Below, piece by piece: positions 1-6,165 of a stretch of 10,809 nucleotides of DNA (position 1 is its first letter; each line of letters opens with the position of its first letter). The translations under genes and the position numbers were made by a program. The notes under the pieces are model-generated. The model saw only the letters and a program-made list of their open reading frames with translations, was not told the DNA's origin and made no database searches. This DNA comes from Polaromonas sp. (lineage in GTDB: Bacteria > Pseudomonadota > Gammaproteobacteria > Burkholderiales > Burkholderiaceae). Where the stretch lies: positions 1 through 10,809 of the forward strand of contig PNMH01000105.1 of the NCBI GenBank assembly GCA_013823505.1, in the 5' to 3' direction.

Positions 1-258
1 CAGCAGCACCAAGGCGCGCACGGGGTGGCGCGCGGGCGAGGTGGACGCGTTTTCGTGCTTCATCATGCGCTGCAGCAGGGGCAGCGTGAAGGCGGCCGTC
101 TTGCCGGTGCCGGTCTGGGCAGCGCCCATCACGTCACGGCCTTGCAGCACCACGGGAATCGCCTGCGCCTGGATCGGCGTCATGGTCTCGTAGCCCATTT
201 CGGCCACAGCACGCTCAATGGCGGGAGAGAGAGAGAGTTCGGAGAAAGATTGGGTCAT
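1..258 (-). CDS. rhlE: DEAD-box ATP-dependent RNA helicase, N-terminal part (RhlE-like)
   Basis: Partial gene; 86 residues are visible and the rest lies beyond the left edge. RhlE-type helicases unwind short RNA duplexes using ATP and act in ribosome assembly, RNA turnover and cold adaptation. The visible part begins [20 protein letters not shown], then shows the Q motif ([10 protein letters not shown], Gln30) and motif I/Walker A (AAQTGTGKT, residues 46-54, Lys53), followed by the approach to motif Ia (PVRALVL, from about residue 79). The DEAD and SAT motifs are not in the window. An alternative ATG two codons upstream (264) is equally possible; neither has a clear Shine-Dalgarno. Codons 8-12 are built from a CT dinucleotide run. 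It follows the metallopeptidase gene by 68 bp on the same strand. The DEAD-box family is sure; the RhlE subgroup is likely but rests on the N-terminus only. Confidence 0.88.
   Translation of the reverse strand, partial: MTQSFSELSLSPAIERAVAEMGYETMTPIQAQAIPVVLQGRDVMGAAQTGTGKTAAFTLPLLQRMMKHENASTSPARHPVRALVLL
225..237. repeat. GA/CT dinucleotide run inside the helicase gene start
   Basis: Six and a half GA units on the plus strand, read as CT repeats at codons 8-12 of the helicase gene. The reading frame is intact here. Gain or loss of one unit would shift the frame 12 codons into the protein. The run is short for strong slippage. Confidence 0.6.
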
Positions 259-279
259 TGGCATCGAAGTTAGCCCGGT

Positions 280-309
280 ATTGTCGCACTTTGACCGTTT
301 TTCGCCCAA
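280..309 (-). promoter_or_regulatory. Possible sigma70 promoter for the DEAD-box helicase gene
   Basis: On the minus strand a TTGGGC hexamer (304-309) and a GACAAT hexamer (280-285) are separated by 18 bp. Transcription would start about 15 nt upstream of the ATG at 258. Matches are imperfect (about 4 of 6 at -10, 3 of 6 at -35), so this is a weak prediction. It would allow the helicase to be transcribed separately from the metallopeptidase gene. Confidence 0.3.
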
Positions 310-326
310 CTCGGCCTGATCGGCAT

Positions 327-1214
327 TCAGAGTGCTGCCGTCTTGAAGGTGTCACAAGCCTGAACACTGCCGGTCTTCAGGCCACTGTTGAACCAGCGCT
401 GGCGCTGTTCGCTGGTGCCGTGAGTGAAGCTATCGGGCACCACCTGTCCCTGGCTCTTGCGCTGCAGGGCGTCGTCGCCGATGGCCGCGGCGGCGTTCAT
501 GGCCTCTTCCACGTCGCCCGGCTCCAGAATCGCACCAGTCTTCTGGTTGTGGTGGGCCCAGATGCCGGCAAAACAATCGGCCTGCAGCTCCACACGCACC
601 GACATGGCGTTGAACTCGCGCTGGCTGACCTTGCCGCGCATCTCGTCCATCTTGCCGGTGATGCCCAGCAGGTTCTGCACGTGATGGCCCACCTCGTGCG
701 CAATCACGTAGGCCTGCGCAAAGTCGCCCGGCGCACCGAGCTGGTTGCGCAGCGTGTCGTAGAAGCTGAGGTCGATGTAGACCTTCTGGTCACCCGGGCA
801 ATAAAACGGCCCCATGGCCGACTGGCCGGTGCCGCAGGCCGTGGGCGTGGCGCCGCGAAACAGCACGAGGCGGGGTTTCTGGTACGTCGATCCGGCCTGC
901 TGGAACATGGGACCCCACACGTCTTCGGTGCCGCCCAGCACCGAGGCCACGAAGCGGCCCATGTCGTCGGTAGGCGCCTGCGTCGGACCCTGGGTGGTTT
1001 CCACCTGGGCCGACGGCGAGAGATCACCGCCGCTCAGCGCTCCCAGGATGGTCATGGGGTTGATGCCGAAGATCCAGCCGGCGACCAGCGCCACGGCGAT
1101 GGTGCCCAGCCCGATGTTGCGCCCACCGCCGCCCCGGCCGCCACCGAATCCACCGCCCGGTTGCGAGCGACGGTCTTCGACCTGGTCGGATTCGCGGTTG
1201 TTTTCCCATTTCAT
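327..1214 (-). CDS. ypfJ: Neutral zinc metallopeptidase, YpfJ family (PF04228)
   Basis: A 295-residue, membrane-anchored predicted zinc metallopeptidase. The N-terminus is hydrophilic and Gly-rich (residues 18-31), followed by one membrane segment (about 35-53, [17 protein letters not shown]), so the catalytic domain probably lies in the periplasm. The zinc-protease signature HEVGHH spans 173-178: His173 and His177 are expected zinc ligands and Glu174 the general base. The downstream ELQADC (209-214) is the usual third-ligand region of this family. Cysteines at 127, 139, 213 and 287 could form disulfides. Length and layout match the family's roughly 290 residues. The ATG is supported by an AGGAG Shine-Dalgarno (1222-1226) seven nt upstream. 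Substrates of this family are largely unknown; some annotations use the name KPN_00809-like. It lies 58 bp after the desaturase stop, on the same strand. Confidence 0.93.
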   Translation of the reverse strand: MKWENNRESDQVEDRRSQPGGGFGGGRGGGGRNIGLGTIAVALVAGWIFGINPMTILGALSGGDLSPSAQVETTQGPTQAPTDDMGRFVASVLGGTEDVWGPMFQQAGSTYQKPRLVLFRGATPTACGTGQSAMGPFYCPGDQKVYIDLSFYDTLRNQLGAPGDFAQAYVIAHEVGHHVQNLLGITGKMDEMRGKVSQREFNAMSVRVELQADCFAGIWAHHNQKTGAILEPGDVEEAMNAAAAIGDDALQRKSQGQVVPDSFTHGTSEQRQRWFNSGLKTGSVQACDTFKTAAL

Positions 1215-1233
1215 GCTGCGTCTCCTGCGCAGC
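1215..1233 (-). promoter_or_regulatory. Hairpin presenting the ypfJ Shine-Dalgarno in its loop
   Basis: On the minus strand GCTGCG (1228-1233) pairs perfectly with CGCAGC (1215-1220), leaving CAGGAGA in a 7-nt loop. The stem ends directly against the start codon at 1214, and the loop holds the AGGAG ribosome site. A second hairpin (1230-1244, CAGCG/CGCTG) shares bases 1230-1233, so the two cannot form fully together. The structure is clear; a regulatory role is inference. Confidence 0.45.
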
Positions 1234-1244
1234 GGGAGTCGCTG

Positions 1245-1267
1245 CGCGGCCCATTATCCGGGCCGCG
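1245..1267 (-). terminator. GC-rich hairpin just after the desaturase stop codon
   Basis: An 8-bp perfect inverted repeat (CGCGGCCC at 1245-1252, GGGCCGCG at 1260-1267) with a 7-nt loop starts five bases past the desaturase stop. There is no T-tract after it, so it may be an mRNA 3'-end or processing hairpin rather than a full intrinsic terminator. The loop reads GATAAT (1253-1258) on the minus strand, five of six matches to a -10 hexamer, but no convincing -35 lies 16-18 bp upstream. Confidence 0.4.
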
Positions 1268-1272
1268 GAACC

Positions 1273-2376
1273 TCAGGCGACAGCCGCCCGGCAGGGACTC
1301 GTCTGCCGGCCTGCAAAGTCGGTCCAGCAACGGCGGTCAAAGTCGTAGAGCTTGCAGCGGCGCGCGGTGTCGAAATACCAGCGCCACGAGAAGCGCTGCA
1401 CCGTGATGCGCCCAGGCAAAGCGGTTTCCAGCAACTGCTGCGCACCTTCGAGCTTGTAGAGCGGGATGCTCATGTCCACGTGGTGCGCGGTGTGCTCCAT
1501 GATGTGGTGCAGCAGCGCGCCGATGCGTAGGGGAAAGGTGAGGTGCACGGTGGTGGACACGAAAGGCGCGGCACGCGCCCAAGCGGCCTTGTCGCCGTGC
1601 CACTGCACGGCGGTGTGGGTGTGGTGCACGTAGACCACGAAGCCGATCATTGCGTTCCAGAACAGAAAGGGCACGCCAAAGCCCAGACCGACCAGCAAGG
1701 CGGCGGACTGCTCGGTGGCCAGGGCCGAGGCCACCAGCGCACCGATCCACACGGCGGCGGTAGCGGTCACGATCACGCCGTCCCACACGAATTCAGCGCG
1801 CCGCGTGCCCAGGTAGGTCTTGCGCGGAAAAAACATGCGCTTCCACCACATTTCCACCAGGTAGTAGGCGGCCGGGCCCCAGCCGCTGCGGTAGAGCCGC
1901 TCCAGCCTGCGCTGGCCTGGGCTCAGCGCGTCGAACTCGGCACGGGTCAACGGCGCCCACACAAAGTCGACACCCTTGAGGTTGGTGTAGCCGTGGTGCA
2001 CCACGTTGTGCCCCACTTCCCACAGGCTGTAAGGCGTGAGCGAGGGCAGCATGGCTATGCGACCGAGCACCCGGTTGAGCCCGCGGTGCGGTGTGTAGCT
2101 CTGATGGCAGGCATCGTGGCCGATGATGAAGAGGCGCCCGATCATGAAGCCCGCCGCCAGGCCACACAGCAGCTTGGCCCACCAGGCCGACAGCAGCACA
2201 GTGGCGACCATCAGCGAGGCAAAGACCACCCAGTCCAGCGCCAGCAGGGCGATGGCTCGCGCGGTGCGGCGTTCGACGATGGGAGCCAGCCAGCCGCGGA
2301 TCACCTTGCGGTGCGGCAGGGGCTGACTGAGGGGAATGGGGTCGGGGGAAGCGAGGAAGACAGGATTGCTGGACAT
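1273..2376 (-). CDS. Membrane fatty acid desaturase (PF00487)
   Basis: A 367-residue integral membrane di-iron desaturase, expected to place a double bond in an acyl chain of membrane lipids using O2 and an electron donor. The three histidine boxes are all present: HDACH (87-91), HNVVHH (123-128) and HTAHH (295-299). HHTHT (251-255) is a further histidine cluster. Hydrophobic segments lie at about 41-63, 66-86, 199-220 and 226-250, giving the usual arrangement with the boxes on the cytoplasmic side. The overall pattern is nearest the DesA/omega-6 (delta-12) type, but regiospecificity cannot be read from the sequence. The C-terminal 60 residues are rich in Arg and aromatic residues. The ATG has no Shine-Dalgarno; instead a 6-bp hairpin (2381-2395) lies four nt upstream. 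It follows dcd by 46 bp on the same strand and may be co-transcribed. Confidence 0.92.
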   Translation of the reverse strand: MSSNPVFLASPDPIPLSQPLPHRKVIRGWLAPIVERRTARAIALLALDWVVFASLMVATVLLSAWWAKLLCGLAAGFMIGRLFIIGHDACHQSYTPHRGLNRVLGRIAMLPSLTPYSLWEVGHNVVHHGYTNLKGVDFVWAPLTRAEFDALSPGQRRLERLYRSGWGPAAYYLVEMWWKRMFFPRKTYLGTRRAEFVWDGVIVTATAAVWIGALVASALATEQSAALLVGLGFGVPFLFWNAMIGFVVYVHHTHTAVQWHGDKAAWARAAPFVSTTVHLTFPLRIGALLHHIMEHTAHHVDMSIPLYKLEGAQQLLETALPGRITVQRFSWRWYFDTARRCKLYDFDRRCWTDFAGRQTSPCRAAVA

Positions 2377-2380
2377 GACG

Positions 2381-2395
2381 GCCGATGCTATCGGC
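2381..2395 (-). repeat. Inverted repeat at the desaturase translation start
   Basis: GCCGAT (2381-2386) and ATCGGC (2390-2395) form a perfect 6-bp stem with a 3-nt loop. It sits where a Shine-Dalgarno would be expected, four nt before the desaturase ATG. It could hinder ribosome entry or be a small protein-binding site. The structure is seen; the function is unknown. Confidence 0.45.
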
Positions 2396-2401
2396 GCATG
2401 C

Positions 2402-2422
2402 CCTGCACAGCTTTGATGCAGG
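2402..2422 (-). repeat. Inverted repeat directly after the dcd stop codon
   Basis: CCTGCA (2402-2407) and TGCAGG (2417-2422) form a 6-bp stem with a 9-nt loop, touching the dcd stop codon at 2423. There is no T-tract, so termination is doubtful and transcription probably continues into the desaturase gene. Confidence 0.35.
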
Positions 2423-2995
2423 TCAAGCCTTGGGCAGCGTCACCCCGGTTTGGCCTTGGTACTTGCCGCCGCGGTCTTTGTAGCTGACCTCGCAGACGTC
2501 GTCCTTGTCGCTTTCAAAGAACAACACCTGGGCGCAACCCTCACCCGCGTAGATCTTGGCCGGCAGTGGCGTGGTGTTGCTGAACTCCAGCGTCACGTAG
2601 CCTTCCCACTCGGGCTCGAAGGGGGTCACGTTGACGATGATGCCGCAGCGCGCGTAGGTGCTCTTGCCCAGGCAGATGGTGAGCACGTTGCGCGGGATGC
2701 GGAAGTACTCCATGGTGCGCGCGAGCGCAAAGCTGTTCGGCGGGATCACGCAGACATCCTTGTTGATGTCCACGAAGCTGTTCTCGTCGAAATTCTTCGG
2801 GTCCACCACGGTGCTGTGGATGTTGGTGAATACCTTGAATTCGGGTGCGCAACGGATGTCGTAGCCGTAGCTGCTGGTGCCGTAGCTGATCACCTTCTTG
2901 CCGTCCACCGCCCTCACCTGGCCGGGCTCGAAAGGGGAAATCAGGCCGTGTTCTTCGGCCATGCGGCGGATCCATTTGTCGCTTTTGATGCTCAT
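2423..2995 (-). CDS. dcd: dCTP deaminase
   Basis: A 190-residue cytosolic enzyme that hydrolyses dCTP to dUTP and ammonia, supplying the dUTPase/thymidylate synthase route to dTMP. It belongs to the trimeric dUTPase/dCTP deaminase fold. Family motifs are complete: SSYGYDIR (41-48), the active-site stretch GKSTYAR (110-116, with Ser112 and Arg116), and the [10 protein letters not shown] segment with the catalytic glutamate at 137. The C-terminal YQGQTG (179-184) is the flexible lid that closes over the nucleotide. The length is close to the 193 residues of E. coli Dcd, which argues for the monofunctional deaminase and not the bifunctional dCTP deaminase/dUTPase. The ATG has no Shine-Dalgarno; a TACAAT hexamer at 3004-3009 (minus strand) would give almost no leader. 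It is divergent from the GbsR-type regulator gene. Confidence 0.97.
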   Translation of the reverse strand: MSIKSDKWIRRMAEEHGLISPFEPGQVRAVDGKKVISYGTSSYGYDIRCAPEFKVFTNIHSTVVDPKNFDENSFVDINKDVCVIPPNSFALARTMEYFRIPRNVLTICLGKSTYARCGIIVNVTPFEPEWEGYVTLEFSNTTPLPAKIYAGEGCAQVLFFESDKDDVCEVSYKDRGGKYQGQTGVTLPKA

Positions 2996-3072
2996 GGAGC
3001 GCGATTGTAGGGATTCGGGACGCGCGAGCCGCCGGATCGCTGCAGCTCAGTAACCCCGCGAACTTCCCGGAA

Positions 3073-3090
3073 TTTCAGTAATTACTGAAA
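3073..3090. promoter_or_regulatory. Perfect 18-bp palindrome, probable operator of the GbsR/MarR regulator
   Basis: TTTCAGTAATTACTGAAA is a perfect palindrome in the AT-rich part of the dcd/regulator intergenic region, 30 bp before the regulator ATG. Its symmetry and size suit a dimeric winged-helix protein of the MarR/GbsR type, and the nearest such gene is the one immediately downstream. A further CAGTAA half-site lies at 3048-3053, 28 bp from the matching base of the left arm. The right arm overlaps CTGAAA (3085-3090), a possible -35 paired with TACATT (3109-3114). Binding would then block the regulator/cydAB promoter. The palindrome is certain; its recognition by this regulator is inferred. 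Confidence 0.65.
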
Positions 3091-3114
3091 ACTCAAGCCG
3101 GACCAGATACATTT
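3085..3114 (+). promoter_or_regulatory. Weak candidate promoter of the regulator-cydAB genes
   Basis: CTGAAA (3085-3090) and TACATT (3109-3114) are spaced by 18 bp, each with about four matches to the sigma70 consensus. Transcription would start near the ATG at 3121, giving a leaderless or nearly leaderless message, which would fit the absence of any Shine-Dalgarno there. The -35 lies inside the palindrome's right arm. Confidence 0.25.
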
Positions 3115-3120
3115 CTGCCC

Positions 3121-3723
3121 ATGCCTCTACAAGACCACCTCCCTCCCCTCAACCGCGAGTTCGTCGCCCACTTCGGGGAAATGGGCAGCAAATGGGGCAT
3201 CAACCGCACCGTCGGCCAGATCTACGCCCTGCTCTACATCTCGCCTCAGGCGCTCAACGCCGACGAAATCGCCGAGACGCTGGAGTTCTCGCGCTCCAAC
3301 GTGAGCATGGGCTTGAAGGAACTGCAGGCCTGGCGCCTGGTGCGCCTGCGCCACCAGCCGGGTGACCGGCGCGAGTACTTTGAAGCACCGGCTGATGTGT
3401 GGGAGATCTTCCGGGTGCTGGCCGAAGAGCGCCGCCGCCGCGAAGTGGAGCCCACGCTGTCGATGCTGCGCACCGCCCTGCTCGACACGCCCACCACCGA
3501 CGCCGAACGCCATGCGCAGAACCGCATGCGCGAGATGCACGACCTGATCGACCGCCTCATGACCTGGTTCGACGACGTGCAGAAGCTCGCGCCAGAAACC
3601 GCCATGCAGCTCATGGGCATGGGCACCACCGTGACCAAGGTGCTGGAGTTCAAGGACCGCCTCACCGGCAAGTCGCCCGCCCGCAAGGCGCCACCCAAAG
3701 ATCCGCAGGATCGCGCCGCTTGA
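3121..3723 (+). CDS. GbsR/MarR-family transcriptional regulator
   Basis: A 200-residue DNA-binding protein with a winged helix-turn-helix. The conserved GbsR-like opening HFGEMGSKWGINRTVGQIYA (17-36) is followed by the helix-turn-helix and wing: ALNADEIAETLEFSRSNVSM (about 44-63), GLKELQAWRLVRL, then QPGDRREYF. Residues 90-185 form the helical C-terminal part used in dimer or effector contacts. The tail is basic (KSPARKAPPKD). Characterised GbsR proteins sense choline and control osmoprotectant genes. Relatives of this length near terminal oxidases are not characterised as far as I know, so the effector here is unknown. It lies 61 bp upstream of cydA on the same strand and is probably co-transcribed with cydAB, which suggests control of the oxidase and of itself through the palindrome at 3073-3090. 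The first ATG is chosen because it keeps the conserved N-terminal region; it has no Shine-Dalgarno. Confidence 0.88.
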   Translation: MPLQDHLPPLNREFVAHFGEMGSKWGINRTVGQIYALLYISPQALNADEIAETLEFSRSNVSMGLKELQAWRLVRLRHQPGDRREYFEAPADVWEIFRVLAEERRRREVEPTLSMLRTALLDTPTTDAERHAQNRMREMHDLIDRLMTWFDDVQKLAPETAMQLMGMGTTVTKVLEFKDRLTGKSPARKAPPKDPQDRAA

Positions 3724-3784
3724 TTCGACCGACGGATCGCCGATATCCCGAACAACCACCGACCCACCCGCCACAAAGATCCCC

Positions 3785-5152
3785 ATGGACGCCTTGATCC
3801 TGTCGCGAATCCAGTTCGCCGCCAACATCAGCTTTCACATCCTGTTCCCGACCATCACCATCGCGATGTGCTGGTTTCTGTTGTTCTTCCGCCTGCGCTT
3901 CATCAAGACGCGCGACCCGGCGTGGGAAGAGGCCTACTACTTCTGGACCAAGGTCTTCGCGCTGACGTTTGCGCTCGGCGTGGTCTCGGGCATCGTCATG
4001 AGCTTCCAGTTCGGCACCAACTGGCCAGGCTTCATGGAAAAGACCGGCAACATCTCGGGCCCGCTGCTGGGCTATGAAGTCCTCACCGCGTTTTTCCTGG
4101 AGGCGAGCTTCCTGGGCATCATGCTGTTCGGCCGTGGGCGTGTGTCGGAGCGGGTGCACCTGGCCGCCACCTTCCTCGTGGCGTTCGGCACCACCATGTC
4201 GGCGTTCTGGATCCTGAGCCTGAACTCCTGGCTGCAGACACCCGCCGGGTACGAAATCGTCAATGGGCAGTTCTTTGCCACCGACTGGTGGGCCGTGGTC
4301 TTCAACCCCTCATTCCCCTACCGCTTTGCGCACAAGCTGCTGGCCTCGGCCCTCACTGCCTCGTTCTTGATCGCCGGCCTGTGCGCGTGGCAGCTCATCA
4401 AGGGCAGCGCCACCGCAGGCACCCACAAGGCCATGCGAACCGCGCTGGTGGCCGCTGCCATCGTCATCCCCATCCAGTTCGTGGCGGGTGACCTGCACGG
4501 CCTCAACACCCTGGAGCACCAGCCCGCCAAGATCGCCGCCATGGAGGGCATCTGGGAAACCGAAAAAGGCGCGCCGCTTACGCTGTTCGGCATTCCGGAC
4601 GAGAAGGCTGGCGAGACGCATTTCGCGATCCAGATCCCCAAACTCGCCAGCCTGATCCTGGCGCACGACATCGACGCGGAAATCAAGGGCATCAACGAGT
4701 TCCCCGGCGCACATCCGCCGGTGGCGCCGGTGTTCTGGGCCTTCCGCGTGATGGTGGGCGTGGGTTCGCTGATGCTGGCGGTGGCCTGGTTCGCCGCATG
4801 GCAGTTGTGGCGCAAACGCAAGCAGATGGTCGACGGCAAGATCCACCTGCCCAAGCCGCTGTTGTGGGTGCTGGCCGGCATGACGTTCTCGGGCTGGGTG
4901 GCCACGCTCTCGGGCTGGTACGTCACCGAGATCGGCCGCCAGCCCTTCATGGTCTACGGCCTGCTGCGCACCAGCGAAATCGCCACCGACATCGCACCGC
5001 CCATGATCGCGCTCACGCTCACCGCCTACCTCATCGTCTACGGGTTGCTGCTGGTCACCTACATCGGCGTGCTCAAGTACATGGCTGAGAACCCGTTCAA
5101 GCACGCCCCGGTTCCCGGCAGCAACGCTGCCCTGGGCAAGGCGGGAGTCTGA
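3785..5152 (+). CDS. cydA: Cytochrome bd quinol oxidase subunit I (cyanide-insensitive type)
   Basis: A 455-residue inner-membrane subunit that oxidises quinol and carries the three hemes of the bd oxidase, reducing O2 to water without pumping protons. Ligand residues match the family: His18 (high-spin heme region, SFHILFPT), Glu98 (GYE) and Glu106, and the heme b558 pair His183 and Met323 (FRVMVG). The quinol-binding loop keeps Lys249 and Glu254 (KIAAMEGIWETE), and GRQPF is at 384-388. About nine membrane segments are present. It is roughly 65 residues shorter than E. coli CydA (522) because it lacks the long Q-loop insertion; this is the short-loop, CioA-like class often tied to cyanide resistance. 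The start lies 61 bp after the regulator gene, with only a weak AAAGA ahead of it. cydB begins two bases after its stop. The alternative name is cioA. Confidence 0.96.
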   Translation: MDALILSRIQFAANISFHILFPTITIAMCWFLLFFRLRFIKTRDPAWEEAYYFWTKVFALTFALGVVSGIVMSFQFGTNWPGFMEKTGNISGPLLGYEVLTAFFLEASFLGIMLFGRGRVSERVHLAATFLVAFGTTMSAFWILSLNSWLQTPAGYEIVNGQFFATDWWAVVFNPSFPYRFAHKLLASALTASFLIAGLCAWQLIKGSATAGTHKAMRTALVAAAIVIPIQFVAGDLHGLNTLEHQPAKIAAMEGIWETEKGAPLTLFGIPDEKAGETHFAIQIPKLASLILAHDIDAEIKGINEFPGAHPPVAPVFWAFRVMVGVGSLMLAVAWFAAWQLWRKRKQMVDGKIHLPKPLLWVLAGMTFSGWVATLSGWYVTEIGRQPFMVYGLLRTSEIATDIAPPMIALTLTAYLIVYGLLLVTYIGVLKYMAENPFKHAPVPGSNAALGKAGV

Positions 5153-5154
5153 AC

Positions 5155-6153
5155 ATGACCTGGGCCGAATTCCTCCCCCTGATCTTCCTCGCCGTGATGG
5201 GCCTGTCCTTGCTGGCCTATGTGGTGCTCGATGGTTACGACCTCGGCGTCGGTCTGCTGCTGCCGCTGGCCGACGAGAAGCAGAAGGACACGATGATCGC
5301 GAGCATCGGCCCGTTCTGGGACGCCAACGAAACCTGGCTGGTGTTGGGCGTGGGTGTGCTGCTGGTGGCGTTTCCGTTTGCGCACGGCTTGGTGCTGCAG
5401 GCGCTCTATCTGCCGGTGGCCGTGATGTTGATCGGCCTGATCCTGCGCGGCGTGGCGTTCGACTTCCGTGTGAAGGCGCCACTGCAATACAAGGACTTCT
5501 GGAACAAGGCCTTTTTCGCCGGCTCCTTGCTCGCCAGCAGCGCGCAGGGCTGGATGTTGGGCAGCTACATCACCGGCTTCCAGCCGGGCCCGCTGGGTCT
5601 GGCCTTCAGCCTGGGCATCGCCATCACGCTGCCGGCCGCCTACATCCTGCTGGGCGCGGGCTGGCTGATCATGAAGACCGAGGGCGAATTGCAGCTGCGC
5701 GCGGTGTTCTGGGCGCGGCGCGTGCTCTGGCCCATGGGTGTGGCGCTGGTGGCGATCTCGGCCGCCACGCCGCTGGTGAACCCGGCGGTGGTGGACAAAT
5801 GGTTCGGCGTTCCCGAGGTGTTTGCCCTGCTGCCGGTGCCGCTGAGCTGCGCCATCGCGTTCTTTGCCGTGCGCTGGGTGGTCACACACCCCGAGGTGGT
5901 GAAGGCCGGCTACGGCTGGGTGGTGTTCGTGTCCACCGTGCTGATCTTCGTGCTGGCCTTCTTCGGCCTGTCGTACAGCATCTACCCCGACATCGTGATC
6001 GGCCGCATGACGGTGTGGGAAGCGGCCATCGGCACCGAGGCGCTCACCGTGATCTTCATCGGGGTGGCGATCACCCTGCCGGTGATCATCGTGTACACGA
6101 TCTTCATGTACCGGGTGTTCTGGGGCAAAGCCCGCGACCTCACCTACACCTGA
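5155..6153 (+). CDS. cydB: Cytochrome bd quinol oxidase subunit II
   Basis: A 332-residue inner-membrane partner of CydA with about eight membrane segments. It carries the family motifs DGYDLGVG (26-33), GPFWDANETWLV (52-63, with acidic Asp56 in the region linked to proton access) and RGVAFDFR (98-105). It binds no heme of its own in the known complexes but is needed for assembly and quinol oxidation. It starts two bases after the cydA stop with GGGAG (5143-5147) seven nt upstream, so the two are translated together. Length is shorter than E. coli CydB (379) but normal for the CioB type. No cydX-like small ORF follows: the convergent guanine deaminase gene ends only 12 bp away. No cydDC genes are in the window. 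The alternative name is cioB. Confidence 0.96.
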   Translation: MTWAEFLPLIFLAVMGLSLLAYVVLDGYDLGVGLLLPLADEKQKDTMIASIGPFWDANETWLVLGVGVLLVAFPFAHGLVLQALYLPVAVMLIGLILRGVAFDFRVKAPLQYKDFWNKAFFAGSLLASSAQGWMLGSYITGFQPGPLGLAFSLGIAITLPAAYILLGAGWLIMKTEGELQLRAVFWARRVLWPMGVALVAISAATPLVNPAVVDKWFGVPEVFALLPVPLSCAIAFFAVRWVVTHPEVVKAGYGWVVFVSTVLIFVLAFFGLSYSIYPDIVIGRMTVWEAAIGTEALTVIFIGVAITLPVIIVYTIFMYRVFWGKARDLTYT

Positions 6154-6165
6154 CCCGGCCGATCG

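Noticed and set aside
258..1406. Long plus-strand open frame (382 codons) opposite the metallopeptidase and the desaturase end
   Set aside because: It spans two real minus-strand genes and their gap, has no family motif and a low-complexity composition typical of antisense frames in GC-rich DNA.
1543..2487. Plus-strand frame of 314 codons opposite the desaturase
   Set aside because: The minus strand carries all three histidine boxes; the plus frame is rich in His, Gly and Arg without recognisable domains.
3048..3053. CAGTAA half-site as a second full operator
   Set aside because: No matching inverted half follows it at the expected distance; it is noted only as a possible accessory half-site.
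4310..5889. Two long minus-strand frames opposite cydA and cydB
   Set aside because: They are antisense to well-conserved membrane proteins and consist of Arg/His/Gln-rich low-complexity sequence.
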